The position numbers and the translations under genes are program-made. The notes beneath the pieces were generated by a model. It saw nothing but the letters and a program-made list of their open reading frames with translations. It did not search any database and was not told the DNA's origin. A stretch of DNA of 64,000 nt from Sycon ciliatum (lineage: Eukaryota; Porifera; Calcarea; Leucosolenida; Sycettidae): the NCBI RefSeq assembly GCF_964019385.1, contig NC_088644.1, forward strand, positions 18,640,636 through 18,704,635, read 5' to 3'. Position 1 is the stretch's first letter, and each line of letters begins with the position of its first letter. Shown one piece after another: positions 31,321 through 42,154 of the stretch.

Positions 31321-31635
31321 GTAGTGCCCTGCCTTGCTAGTACTGAACTGTAGCTGACTACTTATAGCGTATATTTTATTGTATTCCCGTACGTCTGTCG
31401 CCCTATAAAAGCAGCTGGGCGTTACTGATTTCTACACAACTGATTTCTGATTTCTAAAACTGCAACAGAGCCGAGCAGAAGAGCTGTTCTGACCTCCAGG
31501 TGTCCACCGGAGAAAGTTTCTTTCTTGCCGCTTCTCTTTCTTGCCTTTTTACATGTAATCAGGTGTGTACCTGAGAAAGTTCGATTTAAAGTTAATTCGT
31601 GTTGATTGCCGTGCCTCCACTCGGCTACCCACTAC
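31321..31635 (+). mobile_element. possible solo LTR in the minisatellite
   Basis: A 315-base interruption of the minisatellite begins GTAGTGCCCTG and ends CCCACTAC, a six-base inverted end pair. Flanks are GAATAT and GAATGT, a near match that could be a duplication or simply the minisatellite. It contains a strong TATA box (CCTATAAAAGCAGC, about 31411), a short downstream leader and pyrimidine-rich text, as in LTRs. No internal region is present. It could equally be another non-autonomous element. Confidence 0.4.
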
Positions 31636-31639
31636 GAAT

Positions 31640-31745
31640 GTCTTGTGGGCATCTGAATGTCTGGTGGGCATCTGAGTGTGTGGTGGGCATCTGAATGTAT
31701 GATGGGCATGTGAATGTACATGTACATGTATGGTGGGTATCAGAA
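31640..31745. repeat. 19-bp minisatellite, block 3
   Basis: About five degenerate units (TTGTGGGCATCTGAATGTCT and similar), interrupted by ACATGTACATGTA. Confidence 0.75.
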
Positions 31746-32888
31746 TGTACTGTACGGTGGCAGTGTTGCCAACCGCCCGCATTTGTCTGTAGTTTTGTCC
31801 GCAGTATGGATTTCAATCGAATTATTCAATTATTCCGCAAACTATCGTGTATGATAGATTACTAAAACCTTTGTGTTGGGTTCAGTTAGACAAGACAACA
31901 TTGGTGCTAGTTTCAGTTCTTGTCCAAAACAAACTCAAATCAAATATCCGAATCCAAAAACCTACAATTGTAGTGTACGAAACTTGTGACAGTGCCCATG
32001 CGCTTGGGCATCAGTAAGCACGCAGAACTTTTGTTAGCGATGACATGAAAGATCCGCTCACAAAACATGCATAAAACACAGAATAACAATAATAAAAAAG
32101 AGACCCATGACGCATAATGATTATGTACACAGCACATACATGTACATGTACATGTACATGACGTTACATTGTATAAATAGGTGGGAATCACACTCCTGTG
32201 ATCACAACACTTCGTAACTCCATCGTTTCTTGTGCAAATTCAACACTCGAAGGGTCTACGTGGTAGCGAAACCTCCAAGCTGTCCAATGCAACAATCGCC
32301 GAAGAGTGACGATGTTGGATTCCAGAGATATCAAGCGCCGTGTTCCGGTATTCCTAGCTCGGCAGATCCAAATTTTTGATCGATCTCTTCGTCATGTTTG
32401 GAGAAAATGCCTTTTCGCATGCTCTTGGAGCGACTGAGCACATCATTATGGCGTAGCCGGTTGAAGTCTGAATTGCGTCAAAAACATTTGAGCGTTCTGT
32501 GATGAAGGAGAGTGGAATGGTGATGATGGGACAAATATGCTTGCATATTAGGCTTGAAGACGACTTAGCTGTGTTACGGCGCCTGATTTGTGGCAGCTTC
32601 ATAATGGCGTTGCTCCTGCCAAGAGCTTTCCAACGAGCCCTAGATTGTGATAATCAAGCTACGTAGACCACGGTTATGACCTGGTGAGGTTGAAAATTGT
32701 ACTGAATTTGGGAGGTTCACAAGTGAACTCTGTGACTGGAAAAGTAGTTGTACAGTATCTCGTTTGTTCCTCCAAATTACACTACAAATCAGTCAAAATG
32801 TTGACCCAAAAAATGAGGACGAAAAACTGAAAAATGGCACTGGGAAATACGCTTGGGGGTAGAGCGCATTTGGTAACACTGTGGTGGG
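31746..32888. other. no gene recognised
   Basis: Unique sequence of ordinary composition. A minus-strand frame at 32354-32602 (82 codons) has protein-like composition but no motif, clear start context or splice partner that I can support. A short ACATGTACATGTACATG run lies at about 32136-32158. Confidence 0.4.
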
Positions 32889-32898
32889 TATCTGAATG

Positions 32899-33382
32899 TA
32901 GGGAGGGCCCAAATATGCTTGCGCATATTTTGGTCCTTTTGACACAAGGTCGGATAAAGTACTTGTAGCAAATCTAGCATACGAAATGTAGCATATTTTG
33001 CTACAAGGAGCATAGAATTCGCATAATTATAGGGCAGATTGCGGAAATGGACAAGGAAACTTACCACAGCACGCTCGGTCAGGGAACACTTCCAAACTTA
33101 GCCCGGAAGGAAAAATGCTCATTCAAACACGTGGCGAAACTTTGACCCGAGAAGAGAGTGTCCGCGACTCAAGGTCGCATAAAGTAGCAAATCTAGCATA
33201 TTGTACCAAATGTAGCATATTTTGCTACAAGGAGGAAAGAATTCGCATAATTATCACTGATATCAGTTCATATTTCGAGCATATTCTGCTTTTGTGTGAT
33301 TTCGAAGCATATTTTGAAACAAATGGCCAATATGCGAAAAGCATAATATGCGAAATTTTTGAGCATATTTGGGCCCTCCCTA
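32899..33382. mobile_element. hAT-type non-autonomous element, family H1
   Basis: Ends TAGGGAGGGCCCAAATATGC and GCATATTTGGGCCCTCCCTA form a 20-base perfect inverted repeat. The flanks are TCTGAATG on both sides (32891-32898 and 33383-33390), the 8-base duplication expected of hAT elements. The flanking word is also part of the 19-bp minisatellite, so the duplication is less telling than it looks. The interior holds a direct repeat: ~85 bases starting AAGGTCGGATAAAG (32947) recur at about 33172. No coding. Confidence 0.75.
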
Positions 33383-33649
33383 TCTGAATGTATCGTGGGC
33401 ATTGGAATGTGAGCCACGCTAAAAAGTGGCTTAGCGTTTTGCCAACAAATCGAGAAAATCACCAAAACGTCACAGTTGGCAACAATCTACTCGAGCGCAG
33501 TTGCAAAAATATTCACTTTCGAGCACCCTTTCAAGTAAATAGTTTGCCAGTCGAGAAGAAGAAAGAGGACTTTCTATTTTTGAGCAACACTTCTTCAGTG
33601 CTCCCTCTTTCATCGTTGTGGTGATTTCTCGGCGCTGCCAGAGATCATA

Positions 33650-34210
33650 ATGGAGCGTTCTGGAGAATGTGGAGGTGAGCAGGACGACACTTTATCTCCC
33701 TGTGCGCCCAACCCTACTTGACGAGGAAGTCTCGCTCATCGTATTTCTCATCGTGGCCATGACGAGAGCGGCTAGTATAGCTATGGGGAGACGTATACAA
33801 GCTGTCCGACTATCATTCTGACAAGCTGCGTAGTGAGTTGGCTCTTGCTGCGATGTTTCACTTTGTTTCGGCTACTTTCAGATGTTCATGACGTGGCGTA
33901 CTGTATTCCAAAATCTCCTCATTTCAAGGCCAATAGTGCTACACGACGAAGCGATGCATTGACTCTACCTGCTAGCATATCGTCCCGTGGTGCCTTCTAC
34001 CACTACCTACACCAGGGAAGGAGAGTGACATGCACTAGCACGGACAAAGAATCAGTGCCGCTTTTTAGCGATGTGCAGTCTGCTGGACCTACGTGCAAGG
34101 GACCAATGGAGCTCGATCTCTGGCACAACACTACGAGCTACATGAAAGGATTAGTAACTGTTCATTCTGGTGTAGGTGATTGGAGAGAGTATGACGGACT
34201 GTCTTGGTAA
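33650..34210 (+). CDS. candidate two-exon gene, unknown protein of 117 residues
   Basis: Exon 1 is 33650-33674 (ATG in CATAATGGAG; MERSGECG plus one base) and ends at a GT (GGAG then GTGAGC). Exon 2 starts at 33882 after a pyrimidine-rich acceptor (GTTTCGGCTACTTTCAG). The split codon joins in phase (G+AT, Asp) with a 109-codon frame that ends at TAA 34208-34210. The last codons also offer a donor-like GGTAAGA, so a further exon is possible. Exon 2 has a mixed, globular-looking composition with a few Cys and no membrane segment. I recognise no family. It lies between a hAT-type MITE and minisatellite DNA. The model rests on splice signals and phase only. Confidence 0.35.
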
Positions 34211-34835
34211 GATGCGGCGTTTCTCAGCCCAGCGAAAATAGTCACAGACTCGTGCACAACATGAAGGATATGAAAATTCGTTTTGCGTGATGAAATGAGA
34301 TGAGAAACATAGATCAATTATTTCTTATTTCTTGGATCTTCTAATTAGCCTTTTACTTCTCAATATGTCTCTTTTGGAAGCGGAGCAACTTGCCTCAGAC
34401 AGAACGCACTGGCTCGACGTTGTCGACAGATGCATGACCCTCATTTGATTTTTCATATGAGCTATATGCGTGCTGTATTATTATTATTATTATTATTCTA
34501 ATTAAAAAACAAGTGCTCGTTCTTCTTGTATTGCTTCCACACCTGCTAGGCTTTGTCTCCACTTGGTGTCCCATGTTTTTTGGAGTTTGGGCAGGTCTTC
34601 AAATCCTTAGTGTCATTGATACCAGGCATGCTGTGACATGTGCGCAATGTACATGTATACTTATTTATGGCACATATACATTTCAGATGTATACTTATTT
34701 ATGGCACATTTACATTTCAGATGGGCACCAAAATTTCCATGATGGAAGTTGGATAGGTAGACATCACTTTGGCATGAAAAATAAAATTCCAAAAATTGTG
34801 CCTAAGCTACCTTTTTGCTTGGCTCGGCTCATGTA
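34211..34835. other. no gene recognised
   Basis: Sequence downstream of the candidate gene, with a short (TTA) run at about 34480-34497 and two copies of ATGTATACTTATTTATGGCACAT near 34655 and 34690. A plus-strand frame at 34513-34887 runs into the minisatellite and has no recognisable content. Confidence 0.4.
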
Positions 34836-35407
34836 TTGTGGGCATCTAAATGTGTGGCAGGCATCTGAATGTATGGTGGGCATCTGAATGTATGGTGGGC
34901 ATCTGAATGTACATGTATGGTGGGCATCTGAATGTATGGTGGGCATCTGAATGTATTGTGGCGGGTATCTGATTGTATGGTGGGTATCTGAATGTATTGT
35001 GCGCATCTGAATGTGTGGCGGGCATCTGAATCTACGGTGGGCATCTGGAAGTGTGGTGGGTATGTGACTGTATGGTGGGCATCTGACTGTATGGTGGGCA
35101 TCTGAATGTGTGGAGGGCATCTGAATGTATGGTGGGTATCTGAAAGTGTGGTGGGCATCTGAATGTATGGTAAGCATGTGAATGTGTGGTGGGCATGTGA
35201 ATGTGTGGTGGGTATCTGAAAGTGTAGTGGGCATCTGAATGTGTGGTGGGCATCTGAATGTATGGTGGGCATCTGAATGTGTGGTAAGCATCTGAATGTG
35301 TAGTGGGCATCTGAATGTATTGAGGGTATGTCAATGTGTGGTGGGTATCTGAATGTGTGGCAGGTATTCAAATCTATGGTGAGCATCACAATGTGTAATG
35401 TATATCA
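34836..35407. repeat. 19-bp minisatellite, block 4 (longest)
   Basis: About 29 units of GCATCTGAATGTATGGTGG with variants. The 3' end decays (ATCACAATGTGTAATGTATA). It abuts the inverted-repeat element starting at 35413. Long minus-strand frames here are artefacts of the repeat. Confidence 0.9.
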
Positions 35408-35412
35408 CAATG

Positions 35413-36302
35413 CAGGGACTAATTTAACCGGTATCGCATCGCAGTTTGCGACGCAAAACACAGTGTCTGCGATTCGAAGTTCGTAGTGAGTCGCGGTAAA
35501 CTGCGACACAACATACATGTTAGCCAAGTATGGCCCTGGACATAGACTTGTAGTGCACGCGTAGCGCATGCACATGTGTATCTTTACAGTGTGTGTGGCT
35601 GGTTTGGCGCCACGAGATGGCGCGCCATGCACTGGGACTACATGTAGATTAGACTGTGTGTGTGTGGTTGTCCAGCCTGCGCTGCAGGTAGATTTTACAC
35701 CATACGCACGCGCGGGCCGCGGGACCATGGCCATTATCATGATTATGTCACACTATCTCCGCACGCGCACCGCAGCACGTGCACTTGGAAACTAACTAAA
35801 TACTTACTTAAGTCTTTACTTGAAGTGCAGCCCAGGAAGCACGAGGCGAGTGTCGACAAGTACTTCACCTGCTTTTGAGATTTAGACCGCGTTGCTTCAC
35901 TAGCACTAGTAGCAGTAGGCGTCTCGACCGTTCAGGACTTATCTTTGTAAAATTCTGCTAGCCTTATTGATGAAGCCTCTTCACTGCCGGCATGTCTGTG
36001 AAGCAAGGTACTGTGGACAAGTGGATTGCTGAATTTGATCCCAAAAAAGAATGGATTCGCGCAGAGTCGAGTGGTGGAGCTGTGACCAAGATATTTTGCA
36101 AGATGTGCAAGGAGAAGGCGTCCTCGCTTCGTGGTTTGAGGAATTACAGCACGGCGTTCGTTGACGGTATAAGTGGAAGTGCACTGAAGACTGCATTGTC
36201 GACGAAAAAAAACTGCTATGCAAAATTGTTGCGTTGCTATGCAAATGTCGGGGTGTGTAGCAATTATTGCTATGCAATTTTTTTGAAGTAAATTAGTCCC
36301 TG
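35413..36302 (+). mobile_element. inverted-repeat DNA transposon derivative carrying a zinc-finger exon
   Basis: Ends CAGGGACTAATTTA and TAAATTAGTCCCTG (14-base inverted repeat) are flanked by CAATG on both sides (35408-35412 and 36303-36307). The interior has GC-rich subterminal repeats on the left (TCGCATCGCAGTTTGCGAC) and TTGCTATGCAA-type repeats on the right. A 99-codon frame inside looks like the N-terminus of a transposase-related protein. CAGGG ends recall hAT elements, but an 8-base duplication is absent; a 5-base one is seen. It is probably an internal deletion derivative. Confidence 0.6.
35992..36291 (+). CDS. truncated zinc-finger protein, hAT-transposase-like N-terminus
   Basis: ATG 35992 (MSVKQGTVDKWI) opens a 99-codon frame. 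Residues ~10-60 contain a tryptophan, KIFCKMCKEK and a downstream block of polar residues with FVDGISGSALK. This resembles the TTF/BED-like zinc finger preceding hAT-family transposases and their domesticated relatives (zinc finger protein 862-like). The usual following His pair is missing: after ALK the sequence changes into the right-hand subterminal repeats of the element. The frame therefore looks like an N-terminal exon fused to the transposon end by internal deletion. Confidence 0.45.
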   Translation: MSVKQGTVDKWIAEFDPKKEWIRAESSGGAVTKIFCKMCKEKASSLRGLRNYSTAFVDGISGSALKTALSTKKNCYAKLLRCYANVGVCSNYCYAIFLK

Positions 36303-36804
36303 CAATGTATGCAGTGACGTCACAAATAAAATGGTGGACCATCCTGAAAAATTTGGCCATAGATTCACCCCTATTTTCAGTTTTTAGAAGTTTTTTTAAA
36401 TTTTCTGTTAATATTTTTAGACTATCTGCCTTCCCATTTCCACATTCATTTTACCCTGGGTGACAGGTGTTCCGTTCCATCTGGGCTTTGCATAATACAG
36501 ATCCGAAAAATGGCTCCTCAAGTGGCACTATTGAGCAAGGAAATTGTGAAAATATCTGCAAAAGCCACAAAATAGAGCCATTTCTCTATCACTGCAGAAT
36601 GCATTTTAGAGTGAACTATGGAGATGCTGGTGATTCCATGACGTCCTTGATTCCGAGGAGATGCAACTGTTCCTGTACTGGGAAAATCTACATTGACATG
36701 GAAAGTATCAATGTCAGCGCTTCGCATCAAGACACTATAACACTTGGCGTATGTCATCACTGCACAATTGCATACACTGTCAAGGTGCACACGTATAATT
36801 ATAA
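36303..36804. other. no gene recognised
   Basis: Unique sequence. A plus-strand frame at 36467-36823 (118 codons) has no ATG in good context and no recognisable motif. About 25 bases near 36469 (ACAGGTGTTCCGTTCCATC) recur on the opposite strand near 40610-40636, so part of this stretch is an old dispersed repeat. Confidence 0.4.
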
Positions 36805-37277
36805 CAGTCGACTCCAAATATAACAAATACCATTGTGCAAGATAATTACTCCCATATACATGTTAGCCAAAGTTCTCTGTAGCAGGAGTGACATGTGTGG
36901 CCCATGGCAGTCTGAGTGCACTTGGCTAACGTGCAACCCTACAAGATAATGTTCGTTATAAACGAAACCTGTTCGCTATAAAGGGTTAGTCTTGTGTGGG
37001 TTTAAACATGGACATAAACTATGTTTCGCTATATCACGAAATTCCCTATACTGTAAAAGCCATTATTCTAACGAGGCGCATATATAACGATTTTCCCAAA
37101 TTGACTAGTTTACGTGTACGATTCTCACTCATCCCCAACGGTCAATAGGACGGTATATTTATCGATTTCTGTGTAACGATTTCTATTTTAACGACAGATT
37201 TCTCCTCGTTAAAGTTAGCACTTCATTACATATATGGCTTTTACAGTATTCGAGTTCATTACAAGCGGAGTCGACTG
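36805..37277. mobile_element. possible Tigger/pogo-type MITE interrupted by MITE M1
   Basis: Inverted ends CAGTCGACTCC (36805-36815) and GGAGTCGACTG (37267-37277) enclose text such as GTTCGTTATAAACGAAACCTGTTCGCTATAAA, reminiscent of pogo/Tigger-type MITEs. MITE M1 copy 2 lies inside, so the outer element is older. No clear TA duplication is visible at the outer ends. Confidence 0.45.
37051..37246. mobile_element. MITE family M1, copy 2 (reverse orientation)
   Basis: Perfect ends CTGTAAAAGCCAT and ATGGCTTTTACAG lie between TA pairs at 37049-37050 and 37247-37248. Its reverse complement matches 28632-28848 along its length, including CTCCTCGTTAAAG and GTCAATTTGGGAAA blocks. Confidence 0.85.
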
Positions 37278-37694
37278 TGCCGTAAATATATCCCGCAATA
37301 AAGTTGTGTCTCATTTCTGTCAAACTCTTTCCAAGCGCACGCGTGGAAAAGCAAATGTGTCAGGTGTTTCTATAACCAATGCGTTTTGCACTGGTACATG
37401 TTCAGAATGGACAGTACTTGCACCTGTGCAGGGCGAAACATTTCACCGGGGTTAACGGACAATAGGTAGCAGGGTTGACGAGGAAGGACTGTTTTGAAAT
37501 TTTATATACACCCTCTTTGGCTAGTGGAGATATCGACTGTATCACTACTGCTAGGTTTCTATCCACAACAAAGAGTATCACTCTATATTTCAAAGCATTG
37601 CACGACTTTCAGTTCACTGACGTCTGCGGCCATGTGTAATAAACGCCTTGGAATATAATGAGAACGAACTAATGGCGATCTCATTGTAAGGCTA
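37278..37694. other. no gene recognised
   Basis: About 415 bases of unique sequence with no motif or repeat that I can identify. Confidence 0.4.
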
Positions 37695-37985
37695 CGGAGG
37701 ATTAGCAAGACGAAATTCGCGTTCCCATTCGCTCTCCAATGAAAGTCGAACTCAGTGACGGAATTCACATTATGAAAAGGATTAGCAAACAGAATTCGCA
37801 CATGCATGACGTTAACATGACGTACATGGTGTACAGACAGTACAGCGTGGTAAATTTATGACTGCCCTGACACGAATCGAATCCGACTACTTTTCCGAAC
37901 GAAAAATGCGAAAGTTCGCAATCCAGTTCGCGAACTGAAAAATGTTTGCGAACGCGAACGCGAATTTCGTCTTACTAATCCTCCA
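37695..37985. mobile_element. MITE family M3, copy 1
   Basis: Ends CGGAGGATTAGCAAGACGAA and the inverse TTCGTCTTACTAATCCTCCA lie between TA pairs at 37693-37694 and 37986-37987. The inverted repeat extends about 30 bases (to TTCGCGTTC). A second copy lies reversed at 56631-56934. The interior is rich in TTCGCGAAC palindromes. Confidence 0.85.
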
Positions 37986-37987
37986 TA

Positions 37988-39100
37988 CTATTTATGCGCA
38001 AAGTCTCTAGGTAATAAATTGCTGGCACACAACACCTTGTGATATTTACCTTGTAGTTAGTTGGGATGGGGACTTGTGTCCGCTGCCCCCATCCCTGGCG
38101 TTAGCGAAACTGATGGTGTTGATAGCAGGGGTGTGTGCCTAGCAGTGACGGTGTTGACGGCATTGCTGTTGACGCTGACATCCCTTATGCATGGGTGGAA
38201 TCACACGTGGACACAACCATCAGACTCATGGCAGCATTTTGAGAAGGGGAGTCTTTCAGACACATGCAGTACATTGGTGTTTTTGAAGGATTGTGAGCAG
38301 GATAGAAATAGGCAAAAAAATCTGTAATTGCCAAGTAACTAGAGCAGGCAGGAAGGCACCCAATACAAGCAAGCATCTGGAGACATGATAATAAACAATG
38401 CCAATTGCAGCTTTTTTTGCTGTTTGCTTATCTCATCTCCCCACAACTTACCTATATTGAGCACATTCCCAAAAACTGGGTCATTCAGATTCAAGAGAGC
38501 AAATGCATTTATATCTGCTAATTGCAAAGACATCTCATGCACGGGGGATCAACATGCACACAACACATGCAATTCTGACGCACCTGTTTTCAAGGTATAC
38601 ATTACCATCTGGCAATATGCTGCCAGGTTTAGAAATCTTGGGTGAGATTCGGCATGGATCCATTACCACCTACCTGGGTAGTTGTGAGCAAAACATAAGA
38701 CAATCGCTTAGCAGCACAAGCCCATGCAACAACGGCCTAAGATGGCCACTGCTGCATGGAATTCCCTAGGCTTAGCAGCTTCACTGAAACATGCAATAGC
38801 AACTAAATTTACATCATGCACAGGTCAAGAGAAGGCACCCAACACAAGCAAGCTGCTGAATAACAATGCCAATTGCAGCTTTTTTGCTGTTTGTTTATCT
38901 CACCTCCCCACCAACCACCCATGTTGAGCACGTTCCCCAAAACTCTGTCAGCCTAGTTGAAAGAAAAAGTATTGCACGTAAATCAATTTGGACTGGCTTG
39001 CGTTTAACCAAACCCTTAAAAATAGGGAAGAAAAATGGGTGATTTGCACCCTGCACTTTGATGACATGCAAATTAGTATACATACCAGGATATATTTACC
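37988..39100. repeat. two diverged copies of a ~130-bp segment, otherwise no gene
   Basis: The text AATGCCAATTGCAGCTTTTT then GCTGTTTGCTTATCTCATCTCC at 38396-38470 recurs at 38865-38945, with flanking AAGGCACCCAACACAAGCAAGC. This indicates a local duplication at ~470-base spacing. No coding frame with recognisable content is present. Confidence 0.55.
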
Positions 39101-39900
39101 AAAGACGACAGTAACGGAAGACCCTTGAGCAGGATGTAGCGCACCGCTGGATGTTGAAGATGGCCTACAGGGTTTACCTGACCCCGATCTATACTTAACT
39201 AACCCAGGGCCAACCCATTGCATGCATCCAGGACAAAAACTCCCTTGCACCCAACGTGTACCCACCCACATGCACCAGGGACCAACCCATTGCGCACAAG
39301 AGGTTCCAGCCCGTGCAAGAAGGGAAACAAGGTTACAAACACAACATGATGTGGTACAATACACCGTGTACAAAACAGAACGACATAGTTACCAAAGACA
39401 ATGATGGTGGGCCCGTGCCTTGAGCTGGTTGTAGTGCTGGATGTTGAAGGTTGAATACCTACAGGGTTTACCTGACCCTGATCTATACCTAATTAACCCA
39501 GGGCCCAAGAATTGCATGCACCAAGGGCCAAACCTCCCTTGTACCCAAGGTGAACCCACCCACATGCACCAGGGACCAACCCATTGCACACAAAGAGGTT
39601 CCAACCCATGCAAAGAAAGGAAACAAGGTTACAAACACAACATGGTGTGGTACAATACACCGGGTACAAAACAGAACGACATAGTTACCAAATACAATGG
39701 AGGTGGGCCCACCGCGCCTTGATCTGGTCGTAGCGTAGTGTTGGATGTTGAAGAGATGACCTACAGGGTTTACCTGACCCTGATCTGTACCTAACTAACC
39801 CAGGGCCCAACCTATTGCATGCACCAAAGACCATGTCCTCCCACTGCAGTAATGGCCAACCCAGCATGCACCAGGGACAACACTCCCCATGCATAGAGAT
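39101..39900. repeat. three tandem units of ~295-302 bp
   Basis: CTACAGGGTTTACCTGACCC recurs near 39165, 39459 and 39759. Around it are TATACCTAACTAACCCAGGGC, CACATGCACCAGGGACCAAC, AGGTTACAAACACAACATG and GACATAGTTACCAAA. The third unit is truncated. The open frames running through it are by-products of the repeat. Confidence 0.75.
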
Positions 39901-41619
39901 AAAAGTTTAAAAAAAAAATACACGCATCAAATATATCAGATCAAAGTTTAGAAGTGAATAAATGAAATGCTAGGATAGACCAAGTAGAATGTGGTGATGG
40001 TGATGGAAATTGATGGGAGTGTAATGGGTTGATGTTACTGTTCCGCATCATCTGGCTGCTTCTTCAGTCCAAGCCAGGAACTATGTAATAGCACTGCAAT
40101 GTTCGGCAGTGTGATGGCATCTGTTTGGAGTGAAAAAGCAGCCATGCAGGTACAACTTTAATCAGGGATTGTTCTGTTCAATGCAAGGGTGGGAAACCAA
40201 TAGCTGAGTATCAAGCAAACTCAATATCATGCGCACAAATGTTATTTACTTACGGTGCATTCCTTATAATTATACAACATGGAGATGGAACATTTAGTCT
40301 TTGGTGGTTATGTTCAATTCCTGTCTGCCATTCACAAATCCGCTCTAGTATGCAACTTTTGAATACCAACCGTACTGTTCAAAATCGCTGTCTGCACCTT
40401 AGACATCAGATTTGTTTTCTTCACAACCCATTGCTGTGACGAAAACATCATAGCCATGGACCTCAAGCAACGTTTTCACAAGTATTTTGCACACATCTAT
40501 GCAATATTTGTTTTTGTTTCCAGCCTGTTTAGACCAGAAACCGGAATTGTCATGGAATCACCAGCAGATCTCCTTTTCCCCCCTGCCCTGCCTAGTATCC
40601 CTCCAAGCCCAGGATGGAACGGAACACCTGTCATTTTTTGGCAAAACACTGCCGCAACCGTAGATTGCCACAATGTATTGCTCCCTTTTAGAGGATGGTG
40701 AAGGATGTAGACACATGACATGTTGACCTGGAATAACACACACATAACAACACACAACACACAACACAGAACGTAGCTCACCATAGCTCCCCCCCCCCCC
40801 CCTCCCACACACACACCGTACAAGAAACCATCCATTACGTGGCTGGCAGCTAAGAGAAACCACCCGTCAAAAAAACTCACACAAGTATAGGGAGAAGGTG
40901 TAAACAAAAATGATGGCAAGGAAGGTTGAAATTTCCCATTATGTAGTCCATAACTGCTATTGAATCGACTTACAGGGTTCACAAAGTAGGCCTACCTCGA
41001 CTTGTTATCAAGGCCATAATAACCTTGACCTTTGTATCGTTGTAAGCTGAATTATTGACTGATAGGTCCAACCTTCTCCCCCTTTGGCAGTCCAAGATGG
41101 TACCATTGCTACAAATATTTCTTGCATGATCTGTCCTAAGTAGAGCAATGAACAGTGGAGAAGAGATGTAGACAGGGGTGGTGTATATGGGGTACTGCAC
41201 ACAAGAGTGGGAGTACTTAGCAAGAATCCATTCCAGCAACTCTTCTATTGGACAGTACACACCACTGGTGACTGTGGAGCACTCCAGAGGGCCTCAAGAG
41301 ACAATCTACAAGGTGACACGTAAGAATCAGACATGTTATACCTAAAGTCTGCGTAAACTAAAAGCGTACTGGCAAACACAGCAGGGTTGCATTTCAAGGT
41401 CTTTGAATAGGAGAGCCATGGGAGGGGGAAGGGTTTTTGCAGACTTGCCCCACACCCAAGTGCAACTCCCAATGGCAGCTAGGAGCACGTGAAAACTATA
41501 TTCAGAATGAGTATTGCAGTCGCAGCTTGGATGCTATGTGCATCACAGTGAACATCACGCGCAACAGAGTATCGCGACAGCAGGTGCACAGTTAGCATGA
41601 CAACCAGTGGATTCAAACT
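39901..41619. other. no gene recognised
   Basis: Mostly unique sequence. A poly-C run with CA repeats lies at about 40789-40818. A minus-strand stretch at about 40570-40730, starting after a possible acceptor (GTTATTCCAG), has an open frame with protein-like composition, but it overlaps the dispersed repeat mentioned for 36469 and I do not call it a gene. Confidence 0.4.
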
Positions 41620-42154
41620 CTCAAGGCCCAAGTCACCTGATCAACGGGCCAGCAAGCGACAACTTTCACACTAAGGTTCAACTCGAGTTCAACTCCAGTG
41701 ACAGGAGTGCACCTAAAAAGGTCAAAAAGGCTGTAAGTTGTACCTTGTAGGCGCTAGGCTGGCACGGTGACCAGGTGACTGGTGTACGCTGGAGCACATG
41801 ACCGCTTGCTCAACCATGTTAGATTGGGAATAAAGGAGGAACGCTGCTGCAATGAACGCTGCATCGCAGCATTCTCGGACGAAAACCAGTCGACTCAGCG
41901 TCCAAAAGACTACAACATATGGGCCAATCGCGGTCATCCGTGCTTTTATAAGAACGACATAGCGCTTTTCGTGATATTTTGCACACAAATCCCCATCTAG
42001 TAGGGCGCGGTCACCCAGTTTCGGTGGGAGTGCGTGAGTTTGATTGGGAATAAAGGAGGAATGGAGCGTCTCAGCTTCCTCGGACCAAGACCATTCGACT
42101 CACCACCCCGAAGACTACAACTGGTGAAAATTTGATTTTAGGCTTCCCCTTTCC
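41620..42154. repeat. TTAA foldback family F, partial copy 1
   Basis: It contains the loop text (ACAACTTTCACACTAAGGTTCA) and one arm of the family F element: ATGGGCCAATCGCGGTCATC, CCCCATCTAGTAGGGCGC, CCCAGTTTCGGTGG, and the end TGATTTTAGGCTTCCCCTTT. The opposite arm is missing. The complete version is at 43831-44691. Confidence 0.7.
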
